Below, piece by piece: positions 35,978 through 47,334 of a DNA stretch of 64,000 nt (the stretch's first letter is position 1; every line of letters begins with the position of its first letter). Position numbers and translations under genes: made by a program. A model generated the notes under the pieces. That model made no database searches and had not been told where the DNA came from. It saw only the letters and a program-made list of their open reading frames with translations. The stretch is from Marsupella aquatica (Eukaryota > Marchantiophyta), in contig OZ316893.1 of the NCBI GenBank assembly GCA_973895155.1, forward strand, positions 7,254,001 through 7,318,000, read 5' to 3'.

Positions 35978-36377
35978 GTGTTTCGACCTTTTCATTGAGG
36001 CGCGTCTTGTAAGGACATATTTAAATAAACAAGTCCTACCCTTGCGCAGCGAATATAATATGTCACGAGTCCTAATCGTTAAACTGTCGTGTAGGGTTGG
36101 TACTGTGGATGTGTTTGGTTACACCTGGTGATTGAAGGTATTTTTATTGGTGGTTTTGGTAGCTCTGCTTCATGGCTGCATCAGAGAATCTAATCGTTGC
36201 AAAGATGGGATCCATTTTAGCCCACGAGCGTAGGAAATATATTCGAGAAAAAATGCCCGGTGTGGAATGCGGAAGTTTGTTGAATCTCACATTTGGCCCC
36301 TCCTAGCCTTGTCTTGCACACAAGATGAACACCTTGGCCTTGACCTAAAACTTCTACCAGAAGAATGACTGACTCGA

Positions 36378-36695
36378 ATGAGAACAATCATTTGTCTTGG
36401 AGCCACCTCAAAGAAATGGAACCATCTTGTTGTTGGTACACGATTTTGGGCGCTATTGAAATATGCAGTCCGTGAGATCAATGACATAAACAAAATGCTC
36501 GCAAGCATTCCTAATGCCGACCTTCTCTCAAACATACATATTGCTAGGGTCTTCCGAGAGGAAACTCATTTCCTCCCTCCCATAGATATGCTTGGGTGCT
36601 TTTCGTATGAGCAGTTAGATCAGTTTCATAGAGTTTGGATAAATCTTGGAGAAAGTGGGAAGCGGACAATTCTTGCATGGCATGGACGAGTCTGA
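36378..36695 (+). CDS. Unknown 105-codon ORF in H
   Basis: The frame encodes a mixed globular-looking sequence ('WNHLVVGTRFWALLKYAVREIND', 'FSYEQLDQFHRVWINLGESGK') with no recognised motif. It lies on the same strand as the ORF at 35648 and may be another exon of one captured or decayed gene. Confidence 0.35.
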   Translation: MRTIICLGATSKKWNHLVVGTRFWALLKYAVREINDINKMLASIPNADLLSNIHIARVFREETHFLPPIDMLGCFSYEQLDQFHRVWINLGESGKRTILAWHGRV

Positions 36696-36857
36696 GTGGA
36701 TGAGGCATTGTTGCAAACATCCGATAAATTTATCGCACTCCTCATTCCTCTAGTCAATTTTGGGTGCTCTAAGGTTTGCTCGAGAAGAGCTTGTAAAGAA
36801 ACACTTTGAATGTAATTGACTCTGCCTCCCCTGACTTCGGGTTGTGTGGTTCAGAGT

Positions 36858-37480
36858 GTATTTATCTGATGTTGGTATTGCAAAAGTGGTTCCTTCATAT
36901 GGAAGTTGCAATTTGAAATTGAAGCGATAAATTTATCTGATGTTGATATTGCAAAAGTGGTTCCTTCATATGGAAGTTGCAATTTGAAATTGAAGCGATA
37001 AATTTATCTGATGTTGATATTGCAAAAGTGGTTCCTTCATATGGAAGTTGCAATTTGAAATTGAAGCGATAAATTTATCTGATGTTGGTATTGCAAAAGT
37101 GGTTCCTTCATATGGAAGTTGCAATTTTGAAATTGAAGCAATAAATTTATCTGATGGTGGTATTGCAAAAGTGGTTCCTTCATATGGAAGTTGCAATTTG
37201 AAATTGAAGCGATAAATTTATCTGATGTTGGTATTGCAAAAGTGGTTCCTTCATATGGAAGTTGCAATTTGAAATTGAAGCGATAAATTTATCTGATGTT
37301 GGTATTGCAAAAGTGGTTCCTTCATATGGAAGTTGCAATTTGAAATTGAAGCGATAAATTTATCTAATGTTGGTATTGCAAAAGTGGTTCCTTCATATGG
37401 AAGTTGCAATTTTGAAATTGAAGCGATAAATTTATCTGATGTTGGTATTGCGAAGAGTTTTCTTCATATGGATAGGAATT
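36858..37480. repeat. 71-bp tandem repeat, about 8.5 units, in H
   Basis: Units of 71 bp each contain GCGATAAATTTATCTGATG, 'tggtattgcaaaagtggttc' and 'cttcatatggaagttgcaa'. They repeat from about 36858 to 37480 with few differences; two units carry one extra T, which shifts the spacing by one. ORFs read through it on the minus strand are artefacts of the repeat. Confidence 0.9.
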
Positions 37481-38104
37481 TTGAAATTTAACCGATGAAC
37501 CGAAGGATCTTAGTATTGTCGACTAGTATTTTTGTCGCCCGTAGTTTTTGCGATAATTTTATCGGACTGCGCATTGTTGTTGAAAGAATGGCATGTTGAC
37601 TATCATGGTCACTTGTGGAGGTAACTGGTCAATTGCGGAGGTAACTGCAAGGTAAGTTTGATGAACCGTGCAGTAATTCTTATCGACTGTGATGTAAAAT
37701 ATTTTTGGTAAATATCCAAAAACTGAGGAGACTGAGATTGGGTTGGAGCTTTCGTGGCTCAAATCCGGAGTCCGATACAATTATCGCACTTGGCTCGAAA
37801 CGTGGATATAGATTTATAGATAAGACCTTTCATATATCTTTGGAGAGCGTGAATATGAGGTTGAGGAGAAAGTTTTTCGGATCTAATTGTTCCTTGATAA
37901 TATGAATGTTTGTTAGCATGAATTTCATTGGTTTTGATCATTATTAAATTTGCTGTTTCAATCCGAACTCCGATACGAATTACATTATTTCCCCGAAAAC
38001 GTGTTTTTGATGAAAAAAACTGTCGATTTCGCGAGATTCGGTGGAAAATGAAATTACACTTCTCGTTTAGAGGAAATAGTTCTCGTTCGGTCCGAAATCG
38101 TGTT

Positions 38105-38857
38105 GTGAGTGTTCCTTTGGCAAGGCATTTCAATATTTCTACAACATTTTGTCCATCGGATGCGACAAAAAAAATTTTAATGTCCAAAGTTCCTTATGAA
38201 AGTGTTGTGGGTAGTTTAATGTATCTCATGGTATGCACCCGACCAGACATAGCTTATGCCGTTAGCAAGGTAAGCAGATACATGGCAAATCCAGGAAAAG
38301 TTCATTGGGAAGCAGTGAAATTGGTATGCAATGCGCTACATCAGAGGTTTCACTAAGAAGGGTTTATTGTTTGATGCAAGTTCAAACAATATGAAAGTGC
38401 TTCAAGGTTATGTGGATGCAGACTACGCAGGTGATCTGGATAAGAGGAGATCAACAACTGGATATGTATTTACATTTGCTGGTGGATGCATTACTTGGAA
38501 GTCAACTCTCCAAAAGTGTGTTACAAAGTCTACTATAGATGCCGAGTATGTAGCGGTAGCAGAAGCGGCATCAAAGACCATTTGGTTGAAAAGCTTATCA
38601 CGGAGATGGGCTTATCACAAGATTGTGTGTATCTTCATTGTGACAGTCAAAGTGCAATTTATACTGCCAAGAATCAAGTGATGGATGGCAAGATAAAGCA
38701 CATTGATGTCCGCTATCATTTCATCCGACAGGGGTTATTGGATGATGAATTTGAGCTTGTCAAGATTGATGGAAAGCTTAATCCAACGGATGCTTTTACC
38801 ACAGTATTAGACTCCAATAGTTTTTCAAGGCATTGTAATTATTTACAAATATTATAA
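38105..38857 (+). pseudogene. Copia reverse transcriptase end and RNase H
   Basis: The frame resumes at 'VSVPLARHF', continues with 'YESVVGSLMYLMVCTRPDIAYAVSKVSRYM' (end of Copia reverse transcriptase), a frame change near 38330, then RNase H: 'GYVDADYAGDLDKRRSTTGYVF', 'STIDAEYVAVAEAASKTIWL', another frame change near 38600, and 'KHIDVRYHFIRQ'. The D, E and D acidic residues of RNase H can be seen (DADYAG, DAEYVA, DSQSA). The stop is at 38855. Confidence 0.9.
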
Positions 38858-39012
38858 ATATTAATAGAGTTAACCAAGAAAATATCTCTATACGAGTACT
38901 CCATCCGATGGCTTATCGGCTACGGTTTAGTTCTTGTTAACCCTTGCATTAGGGGGAGGGCCTTTTTGCCCTACTGTCTTGAACTTCCCGCGGAGGAACT
39001 TGTAAGGAAAAG
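38858..39012 (+). other. Copia 3' untranslated segment before E2
   Basis: This non-coding stretch follows the Copia pol stop. It continues at 48231 after E2 and leads to the polypurine tract. No other feature is seen. Confidence 0.6.
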
Positions 39013-39019
39013 TGTGACG

Positions 39020-39034
39020 CCGCCGGTACGGCGG
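39020..39034. repeat. Terminal hairpin of E2: CCGCCG-GTA-CGGCGG
   Basis: A perfect 6-bp inverted repeat with a 3-nt loop lies seven bases inside the 5' end. The same hairpin is at 2038-2052 in E1. D units have an analogous hairpin (GTGACACG...CGTGTCAC) at their 5' ends. Confidence 0.7.
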
Positions 39035-39371
39035 TTAATGAGTGATTCAGTCTAACTGCGCTCGGCACGCGCGTTAGGAGTATCTTAGGCTGCTATTATT
39101 AGCATAACGACAGTATTTAGATAATCATTATGGGTAGGACATCATTAGGCAATAAGGGGGAATTCAGGTTAGGACTGGCGGCGGGTCGCTATTCGCACAC
39201 CCGGGTTACAAGCGTGGAGGGGCCCCTCCCTCGGGTCCGTATAACGAACTTAAGGAAGCGGCCACTGACACGCGCTGACTCAGACCGGCGGAGTGGCCGG
39301 TACACCACAAGCGTGAGCAGTTCAGCCTATGGGCGTCGAGGAGACGTCGGGGGATCGACAAGCCCTCAAGG

Positions 39372-39378
39372 TATAAAA
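39372..39378 (+). promoter_or_regulatory. TATA box of E2
   Basis: TATAAAA within 'ggtataaaagggg' lies about 360 bp from the 5' end of the unit and 103 bp upstream of the ATG at 39481. The spacing fits a plant RNA polymerase II promoter feeding directly into the ORF. The corresponding segment in E1 has been deleted at the F1 junction. Confidence 0.6.
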
Positions 39379-39480
39379 GGGGAGCCAACCCTTTGTAGTG
39401 CACCAGTCCATCAGTCCACGCGCCAGCTTCAACCCCAGCTCTCTCGTTTGCTCTAAGTCGCCACTACTATCTCCTCTGAA

Positions 39481-41412
39481 TGTCGCACACGATCCTCTCC
39501 AGCTCGGCCATTTGATTCTGGACGCAGTTCCTATCTACTGGAAGGCACTTGGCCGACTCATTGAAACACGCCAACCCACGCCGATACGAAATCAAACGTG
39601 AGTATGAGAGAGCCATCCGCCTAGCAGGACGACACCACTACATCCTTAACTTTGACTACCCGTCTCAGAGCGAGCTTTACCGACCAGCAGAGGTATCTGG
39701 GTACTTCTTCAACGGAGACAAATATATCGGTTTCGGGAAGCATTGCTTCGGCTTCCGGACGAGGTCTTCAATATCCCGGGTACGATCGACTTGCAACGAC
39801 ATCACTTCGACCAAATCCCTGCTCAGGTTCGGGCTATCATCAACAGCGAGTCCAGCACTACCCGTTCGAGAAGGTCGTCTGCACTCGCTTCGGAGAACTT
39901 CTACCAACACTTACAGAGCTTTAGGGGAACTCGGCCATCAACCAACATGACCAACTTAGTCGTACCCGTACCCGTACAACCTCAAGCTCAGCTTCAGCTT
40001 CAGCCTCAGCCGCAGCCTAGCCAAACCCCACCACCGATCACCCAGCCAGCATAAGTACACTCCGTCATCAACGCTATGGATCTTAGCAATGACGATGAGG
40101 CTACCCCACCCTTGACCAGGCGGCCCAGAGGAACAAGTGCTCAGGGGGCCGACACTATATCGTCCCCACCCCCTGCTCTGACCCCAGGAGCGGCCCCGGT
40201 AGATAACATGGTGACCGTGGCCGCCCCGGGCCCGTTACTAACGGCAATGGCACTACCCAGGCCCTATTGGGAGGATGGGGAAGTGTCCCCTTCCTCGAGC
40301 CAGTCACGGGGGAAGAAGAGGAAGGAATCCGCCACTGCATCCGGGTTACCGTTGGCCACGGTAACCGTAGCCAAGGTGACGATGCACCGCATGGGGGAAA
40401 ACGTTCACAAAAACATCCTCCATCCCAAGCATGCGGTGTACCTGAAGACTCAGGGATTCGAGCACCTCGCCTCCCTCCCCTGGAACACTTGCAGGTACTA
40501 CGGGGAGGACATGACGGAGTTCGTCAGGAATTATGACGACGCGCATCAACATACTCGGCTGCGGGGAAGGAGTATGTCCCTCACGAAAGAACGGCTCAGG
40601 ATGATCTTCGGGTTACCCGAAGGTGACCATCGAGTCGAATCACGGGCTCCCAAGGGCAAGGGAGCCAAGTACCAATCTTCAAGTTTTCCCTCAGAGGGAG
40701 CAGTGGACAACGGGTTCGTGATGAGGACCTGTCTCATCCCCGAGATAGCTGAGCGACTGGAGTTCCGAAGGTACATCCTCCACATGATGGAACCCCGGGG
40801 GGAGATCTGCGCCGCCCAGGTTATCCAGGTCGAGAACTATCGACCTAGGAAGTGGGCGTCATACTTCGCTAAGAAATTCCATGAAGAGATGGAGCGGCGA
40901 AGGAAGACGCTGTACATTGGCGGGAAGGCGTATTTCGCTAGCCACATTGAGATCATTCTTGAGTGGTACGCCCGGTTTGATCGACGAACCCTTCCCCGTG
41001 TCAACGTTACAAAGCTGGTCCCAGCTAGGTGGGTTTTCCCGGCCTTGGAGAGACGGCCCCAACCCGAGGCCCGGAGTCCAGCGGACACGCCAGCTTCACC
41101 CACCCCACCTCCACAAGTAGCTGTAGTCGTAACCGAGGAGGTACCGGATGGGTCGGTTGTCGCAACCGTTGATGCGATCCAACAAGCCGGACTAAGTACA
41201 GAAGTCGGTACGGCGGAGGTCTTACCCGAGCCCGGGTCTCCCAAAGACCCACTGGTGGCTATTCCGGAGAACCGGACATTGCTGGAGGAGGACACTCCAG
41301 CCCCTTCCAACGTTACGTCCCCAGGGCTGGACGTCACTGCCCCGGCCCCCACGCGTGTTGACGTCTGCCCATGCCCAACTCTGAACAGGCACAACCTGGA
41401 CCACCCGGAACT
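39481..41412 (+). pseudogene. E2-encoded IFGLP-core protein, N-terminal and core part
   Basis: ATG 39481 is shared with E1 (20418). TGA follows 11 codons later (CGA in E1). The N-terminal region ('RRYEIKREYERAIRLAGRHHY', 'FNIPG') runs to about 40050 with one frameshift near 39735 and TAA at 40052. The main frame 40076-41412 is open: an acidic/proline linker, 'TMHRMGENVHKNILHPKH', 'HLASLPW', the core 'RLRMIFGLPEGDHRVES', 'ERLEFRRYILHMMEPRGEIC', 'VENYRPRKWASYFAKKFHEEMERRRK' and 'FASHIEIILEWYARF', then a proline-rich linker. The join with B truncates it; the original continuation with coiled coil is at 46638-47334. The full ancestral protein was about 880 residues. Function unknown. Confidence 0.75.
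40309..41412 (+). repeat. Segmental duplication, copy 1 (copy 2 at 45559-46637)
   Basis: This 1.1-kb part of the E2 ORF is repeated almost identically at 45559-46637, on the other side of B. Copy 2 has a deletion of about 25-33 bp near its start, a 1-bp deletion near 46196 and few substitutions. The high identity means the duplication is recent compared with E1/E2 divergence. Confidence 0.85.
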
Positions 41413-44400
41413 TGCTAAAGAAGAGGCCCTGAGCTCCCCGCTGCTCAGGTATTTATCCTGGCAGTGGATCTGTCCAGAACTTCGCTGCGTAAGCTTAATC
41501 TATCCTACCTGTAATCTACCTAACTGTACAGCGAGGCAGGAGCACAAGTGTTGCTCCTGCCAGTGGAACCGCAATCCCACTAAGCTAAGTGTCAGGGCCG
41601 CCTCCTGGTCTTGATCCTAATCCTAAACTTGGAGATCAGCGCCCGCCCTGCCCACTCACGCCTCCTACCTCCACGTCCGCCCTTCCTAAAAGGAACGGCG
41701 CCCTTGCACCGTCACGACACCGGTGGTGGATCCTCAATGGACGCCCCCAACGCTTCCTCCTCAGCCACTATCGTAGGTTCGTTCTCTGACAGATTACCTA
41801 CCCTTGACTGAGTCAACTCTCCATCGGCCTGACTGGGTCTATCATCGGCATCGGCGTCGGCTCGGGAATCATTCTCGGCTATGGCCTCAGCCTCGGCTAT
41901 GGTCTCCCCGACCTGCTCAAGAGGCGGATCTGGGATACCGGCCTCATTATTGAGTAGTTCGGCTTGGGCCGCGCCATCCCCACCTTTGGTGATAGCGGGA
42001 TCTATTGCCGTGTTCAGGCCGGAGGTTGGTGCTGGGTCTACCTCCTTGGTCACCACGGCCAGTGGAGTCGTATTACTCCTTGACCCTGAAGGTTTCCGCT
42101 TCTTCTTCTTTTCTGGTTCGGCAACTGGTCCCTTCCCCTTCCCACTTACTTCCGTCACTGGTGCAAGTGGCGCGGCTTGTTCTTCGGCCAGTACCACTCC
42201 TGGTAACTTGGTTGCCCCAATTGGAGTTGGGCCTGATGAAGACAAGCACTTAAATACTGTGGCTTGTTTCTTCAGCCGCTCTGTTTGGTTGTCGGCCCGC
42301 CGCTGTAGGTTCTCCATCTTCCTCGTGATTTCCTCCAACTCCTCCTGGGTCTCATCCAGGTCTTTGCGCGCCTCCTCTAGTTCCTTCTAGGCTTCCTTCC
42401 GTTCCCTGTGGGCTTCCTCCAATTCTCTGTTCAAGGTAGCCCTCTCCTCCCGGGTTGCTCTTAGCTCCTTGTCGAGCTCTGCAATGATGACAGACTCCAT
42501 CTGGTTCATCTTGGCGTAAGTCTGATCGAGCATATCGTCCTTCTCCCGTAGGTCGGCCTTGAAGCTGGCCGTCAGGGACGCAAGCTCCTGTTGCAGCGCC
42601 ATAATCCCTTGATAGGATTTCCCTAACTCGGTCTCCTTCTGCTCAAGGGCTCCGCGGATTTTCTCGAGCTCCCCCTTCAACGCCCATTCCTTTCTTTGGG
42701 TCTCCGCCATGGCCCGATTGTTGGATGTTAGGTGGGCCTCCTCTGCATTCCTCTGCTCCTTCTTCCATTTCTCCCTGTCCTTGATTGCGTCGGCCAATTC
42801 TCCTTGGGTCCGCGTTAGTAGATTCTCGATCATCCGATTATCAGATTGTGCGGTATCCAACTGGTCCTGCATGATATTTAGCTCATGCCGCTTAATCCGC
42901 AGCTCATCTTGGGCTTTCTTGGCCACCCTCAAGTCCTTGATTTTGGCTTCCCTTTCCCTAAGCCGACGGATGACCTCGTCCTTCTTGCTTCTTTCCAAGG
43001 CCACTGCTTCTTCTAATTGGCGCTTCTCCAACATCTCCCTCTGGAAAAAGGGTCCCTGCTCCAACTCCTCCCCAAATATGTTGAGCGCCAGTTCTCCACA
43101 CATCTCCCCGTACTCCATGGCTCTGTCCTTAGCATAGGTGGAGGAAGTAGAAGTCATTGGCATCATCCACTGCGGCCTCTACTCCCAAGCCGTCTTGCGG
43201 ATCTCTTCAATCGTGGCTAGAGGTTTGCTTCCTTTTTTGGCTAGCCGCTTGATGTCCTCCGGCCAATCTCCTCTTGGAAAATCCTTTTCTCTAGCCAGGG
43301 CTGCCTCCTCTTCCTGCCTGATTCGCTCCTGAAATTCCTGCGCCGTCTGTTTTATGCCGTCAAAGCTCGGGGGAGCAACATCTGGTGGGGGAGACTCAGG
43401 GCTACTCTGCTGGTTGGGGTCCCCTCGTACTACCCTTGGAAGTGTGGGGATAAACCGGCCACAGGTCCTTACTCCTGGAACATGAGGGCCTATTCGCTCG
43501 AATGGGTGAAGATGGGAGGGGGGTTGGTTAAAATTATTTACGGATCAAATGGAGGCGGGGTCTGACCCATAGCCGGAGTTATCATGGCTGCAGTCCTCCA
43601 CTGCCTCCTCTACTTGGACTTCCGGCTTCTCCCTCTCCTCTTCGTCCGTAGAAGCTTCAGGCAATTCTGCCTCAGATTCAGAGCTTGAGACTCCCACGTA
43701 CATTCGAACACCCGGCTTGGATTCTGGCCTGATTCTCTCCTTGTCTCCAGTAAAGGGGTTTTCCCTTGTAAGCCGGTGTAGGCCTACCTCTGGAGCAGTG
43801 TCCTGCATTGTTGCCGTTGCCGTTGTCGTTGCCAATGCCGATCTCTTTTCTTTCTTCAGTAGTTTCAGCAGATTCTGCATGCCTGGTTGCTGCATCGGCA
43901 AGTCCTCCATCCTTGGCCTAAACACCTGCTCGATCGTAGGGCTAACAGGTGGTTGAGGCTTCTCTGCTACCGGCCTCGGTGCTGGAGCTTCCTCGGGTGC
44001 CCTTACCTGCAGGGGAAGTACTGGGGCAAAGGTCTGACCTCTGGCATACCGGCACAACAGCGGCATGTGATAGCCAAGCCGCGACACGCTCCCCATGCCG
44101 ATTACCTGCTGCTCCTCCTTTAAGATCTTCTTCAATTGGTTGAGGAGGTACCCGTTGTAGTCCCGGCTTGGGTCTGGCCTCTCTGCCAGATAGACCTGTG
44201 CCTTGCCGATCTCTGCCCTCGGCAAGTTACAGTGCATGGTCACCCGCAAGAAGTCGATCATCTCTCCTATGTGGGGGTTGGTGCAGGTGTTCCGGAAGAA
44301 GCCATTCTTCGTTGATGGCCCGGGGAACGACCGGAACTCCTTGTCAGGCAAGGTCTTCCTGGTATCAACTTTGGTCTTAATGCCTATCGGCAAGCCAAAC

Positions 44401-45558
44401 ACTTCGGCAATCACCTTGGGAGTAAGATAGAAATCCTTCCCATATATCCTCGTGCAATTGGTCTCGGGTTCCCATGACCCCATGAATTCTAATAGGTCTT
44501 AATCCGGCACCTCCGGCTTCAGCCATGGTAATCTCACAAAGGCCTCTAAGCCGGATCCGGCCATGAAGCCTTGGTACTTCTTGGTCTGCATGGCCCTAAA
44601 GCATGCATCCTCCTCCCGTGCAAAATGTAGTTGCACCTCCACCGGTAGGGTTGCCACCCAGCCTTTCCAGGTGTCATCCCTAGTTGGAATGGCATTGATG
44701 GGATCGACCTCCTCCTTTTCGGCTTCTCCCTGCCTCCTGCTCTGCTGCTCGGTTGGCTTCCTTGGTGCCGCCGACCTCGTTCTTTTTGCCGGGGTGGCTT
44801 CATCATTGACGGCTCCCTTCCTCTTCATCTCTGCTGCCGTGGAGGTTTCTCCTAGCACCGTTGCCGGGGTCCACCTTTCCGTGCTACCCTTCAATTCCCA
44901 GTGTATGTCGTTGCAGTTCTTGATGGCCTCTCGAATGCCGATGATTCTGTCTTCACAAAATAGAAGATCGTCGAGCTGATTGGAAGTAGGAGTCCACAAG
45001 AACTCGGCGTTGATGAGTTTGCCTCCTAAGAAAGCCGTCTTTTGCAGCTCCCACAATCGAGCGAGCTCCTGCCATTCTCGAGCGGCCCTTTCTGATTCCT
45101 CGTCCTCGTAAGTCTTGATGTACTCAGTTGCCCGTTCGAACAGGCATCCCCAGAAATGTGCCGCTTGATTGACGTTGCTCATACCCTCCTTAGGTCGATC
45201 ATCGGTATCTACTCTCTCCCCGAGTGCTTGCCTAAGCAGCTGACAGTAGTTGGCCTCCCGTAGTCGTCTGCCTAGTTCGTGTTCGCAAATGAGCCACCAT
45301 CTCCTGCAGGCGCTCCTTACCCCTCTCCTCCTCCGGTCCTTCCTCCCGTTGATCCTTCCTAGCCGCCGACGCTTAACGCGCCCTAACCCTAATCGAGTTT
45401 TCACCCCCAGCGTCCTTACCTCCGGCCTCGGCCCGGGTTCCATGGTCGCCCCTAATTGTTTATATTTTCCTTGTTTTGTCCCTATACTAAGGTGTTTCTA
45501 GGGTGCATTCCTGCTTTACCCACTTAACTGGCCGAGTGATTCCTGGCTAGGCATCACA
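41413..45558 (-). mobile_element. B: A-type LTR-like unit, 3' end lost, inside E2
   Basis: On the minus strand it begins TGTGATGCCTAGCC at 45558, as in A and C, and runs to a point equivalent to A 16737. The last ~600 bp of the unit are missing. The broken end joins E2 at a 5-bp shared sequence GAACT (41408-41412). An extra ~85 bp near 43478-43560, absent from A and C, disrupts the ORF. Confidence 0.8.
41712..45443 (-). pseudogene. B-encoded protein, copy of the A ~1,200-residue protein
   Basis: The frame starts at ATG 45443, equivalent to A 12827, and ends at TGA 41712. Breaks: TAA near 44499 (TCA in A), the ~85-bp insertion near 43500, and TAG near 42387 (AAA in A). Core motifs are present ('EVFGLPIG', 'CTNPHIGEMIDFLRVTMHCNLPRAE'). 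The coiled coil spans about 43130-42250 and the acidic alanine-rich tail follows. Because B has sense codons at A's stop, the ancestral ORF was open. Confidence 0.75.
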
Positions 45559-47334
45559 GGGGAAGAAGAGAAAGGAATCCGCCAAGGTAACCGTAGCCAA
45601 GGTGACGATGCACCGCATGGGGGAAAACGTTCACAAAAACATCCTCCATCCCAAGCATGCGGTGTACCTGAAGACTCAGGGATTCGAGCACCTTGCCTCC
45701 CTCCCCTGGAACACTTGTAGGTACTACGGGGAGGACATGACGGAGTTCGTCAGGAATTATGACGACGCGCGTCAACATACTCGGCTGCGGGGAAGGAGTA
45801 TGTCCCTCACGAAAGAACGGCTCAGGATGATCTTCGGGTTACCTGAAGGTGACCATCGAGTCGAATCACGGGCTCTCGGGGGCAAGGGAGCCAAGTACCA
45901 ATCTTCAAGTTTTCCCTCAGAGGGAGCAGTGGACAACGGGTTCGTGATGAGGACCTGTCTCATCCCCGAGATAGCTAAGCGACTGGAGTTCCGAAGGTAC
46001 GTCCTCCACATGATGGAACCCCGGGGGAAGACATGCGCCGCCCTGGTTATCCAGGTCGAGAACTATCGACCTAGGAAGTGGGCGTCGTACTTCGCTAAGA
46101 AATTCCATGAAGAGATGGAGCGGCGAAGGAAGACGCTGTACATTGGCGGGAAGGCGTATTTCGCTAGCCACATCGAGATCATTCTTGAGTGGTACCCCGG
46201 CTTGATCGACGAACCCTTCCCCGTGTCAACGTTACAAAGCTGGTCCCAGCTAGGTGGGTTTTCCCGGCCTTGGAGAGACGGCCCCAACCCGAGGCCCGGA
46301 GTCCAGCGGACACGCCAGCTTCACCCACCCCACCTCCACAAGTAGCTGTAGTCGTAACCGAGGAGGTACCGGATGGGTCGGTTTTCGCAACTGTTGATGC
46401 GACCCAACAAGCCGGACTAAGTATAGAAGTCGGTACGGCGGAGGTCTTACCCGAGCCCGGGTCTCCCAAAGACCCACCGGTGGCTATTCCGGAGAACCGG
46501 ACATTGCTGCAGGAGGACACTCCAGCCCCTTCCAATGTTACGTCCCCAGGGCTGGACGTCACTGCCCCGGCCCCCGTGCGTGTTGACGTCTGCCCGTGCC
46601 CAACTCCGGACAGGCACAACCTGGACCACCCGGAACTCTTCGTACCGGGTACATTTCTGAACGGGCTTCTGGGAGATTTCTCTCATCAAATTGCCCGGGA
46701 TACCGGGGAGTTCATGGCCCTGAAGGTAGCCTGTTTCTTCAATCAGGAGTTGGTTGCTGCAGTAAAGGCAGGTCGGGCCCAGTCAGAGGCCCTTCAGAGG
46801 ATAGAGCGGTACCGGGTGGAGTCCGTGTACCTAAAGAATGAAGTTGCAGCTCAAGAGGCTGAGCTTCTACAACTACGACCCAAGGTTGCAGCCGCTGATG
46901 AGTTGTTAGCAAAGGCGCACGCTCTTACCGCCCTAGCCAAACAGGCCAAAGCTGGGAACGAGGCCGAGATTACACGACTCCGGAACCAGATTGACAGTTT
47001 GAAGAATCAAACTGTCACCTGGCAGAAAGACCTGGAGGAGGCCGAGGAACGGGCCCAGCGGGACACGGCGGAGATAGCCACGCTGCAGGCCGAGGTGGCG
47101 CGGCTCCAAACCGAGGCCGAGAAGCAGGACCAGCTAGCAGGTAAACTGACGAGCGACACCCAGCAGCTGGAGGAGGCATGTCAGGAGGCAATAGAGGAGA
47201 CAATCGCGGCGAGGGGAGAGAATGAATCTCTGCTAGACCAGGTCCAGCTCCTCAAGGCGGACAATGACAGGCTTCAAAGGCAGCGGAATGGCCACTCCCA
47301 TTCAGGCAGCTCTGGCAAGCGTGCCAGGCATTAG
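45559..47334 (+). pseudogene. E2 second ORF part: duplicated core, linker and coiled coil
   Basis: The frame 45602-46190 repeats the core. A 1-bp deletion near 46196 shifts it, and the ORF continues in the other frame (46189-47334) through a proline-rich linker, the 'VCPCPTPDRHNLDHPELF' block and a coiled coil of about 200 residues ('RYRVESVYLKNEVAAQEAELLQLR', 'EIATLQAEVARLQTEAEKQ'). It ends with a basic tail (SGSSGKRARH). About 900 bp of non-coding E2 tail follow to 48230. Confidence 0.75.

Larger units (their letters stand above)
34735..38104. mobile_element. H: 3.37-kb TIR DNA transposon, 4-bp target duplication, superfamily unassigned
   Basis: The ends are AACACGATTTCGGACCGA inward, matching over about 25 bp with one mismatch between left and right. 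GTGA is duplicated at 34731-34734 and 38105-38108. Removing the element and one GTGA restores the Copia frame (A-K-A-V-S-V-P-L-A). The interior carries many palindromes of the CCGATAAATTTATCGG type and a 71-bp tandem array. Only two short ORFs are present and no recognisable transposase, so it is probably non-autonomous. The 4-bp duplication does not fit hAT (8) or Mutator (9). Confidence 0.85.

Noticed and set aside
36966-37267. Repetitive minus-strand ORFs suggesting a repeat protein
   Set aside because: They arise from the 71-bp DNA repeat; the period is not a multiple of three and no copy has a start context or promoter.
36858-37480. Possible CRISPR-like array
   Set aside because: Units are contiguous 71-bp near-identical tandem repeats without unique spacers, inside a plant DNA transposon.
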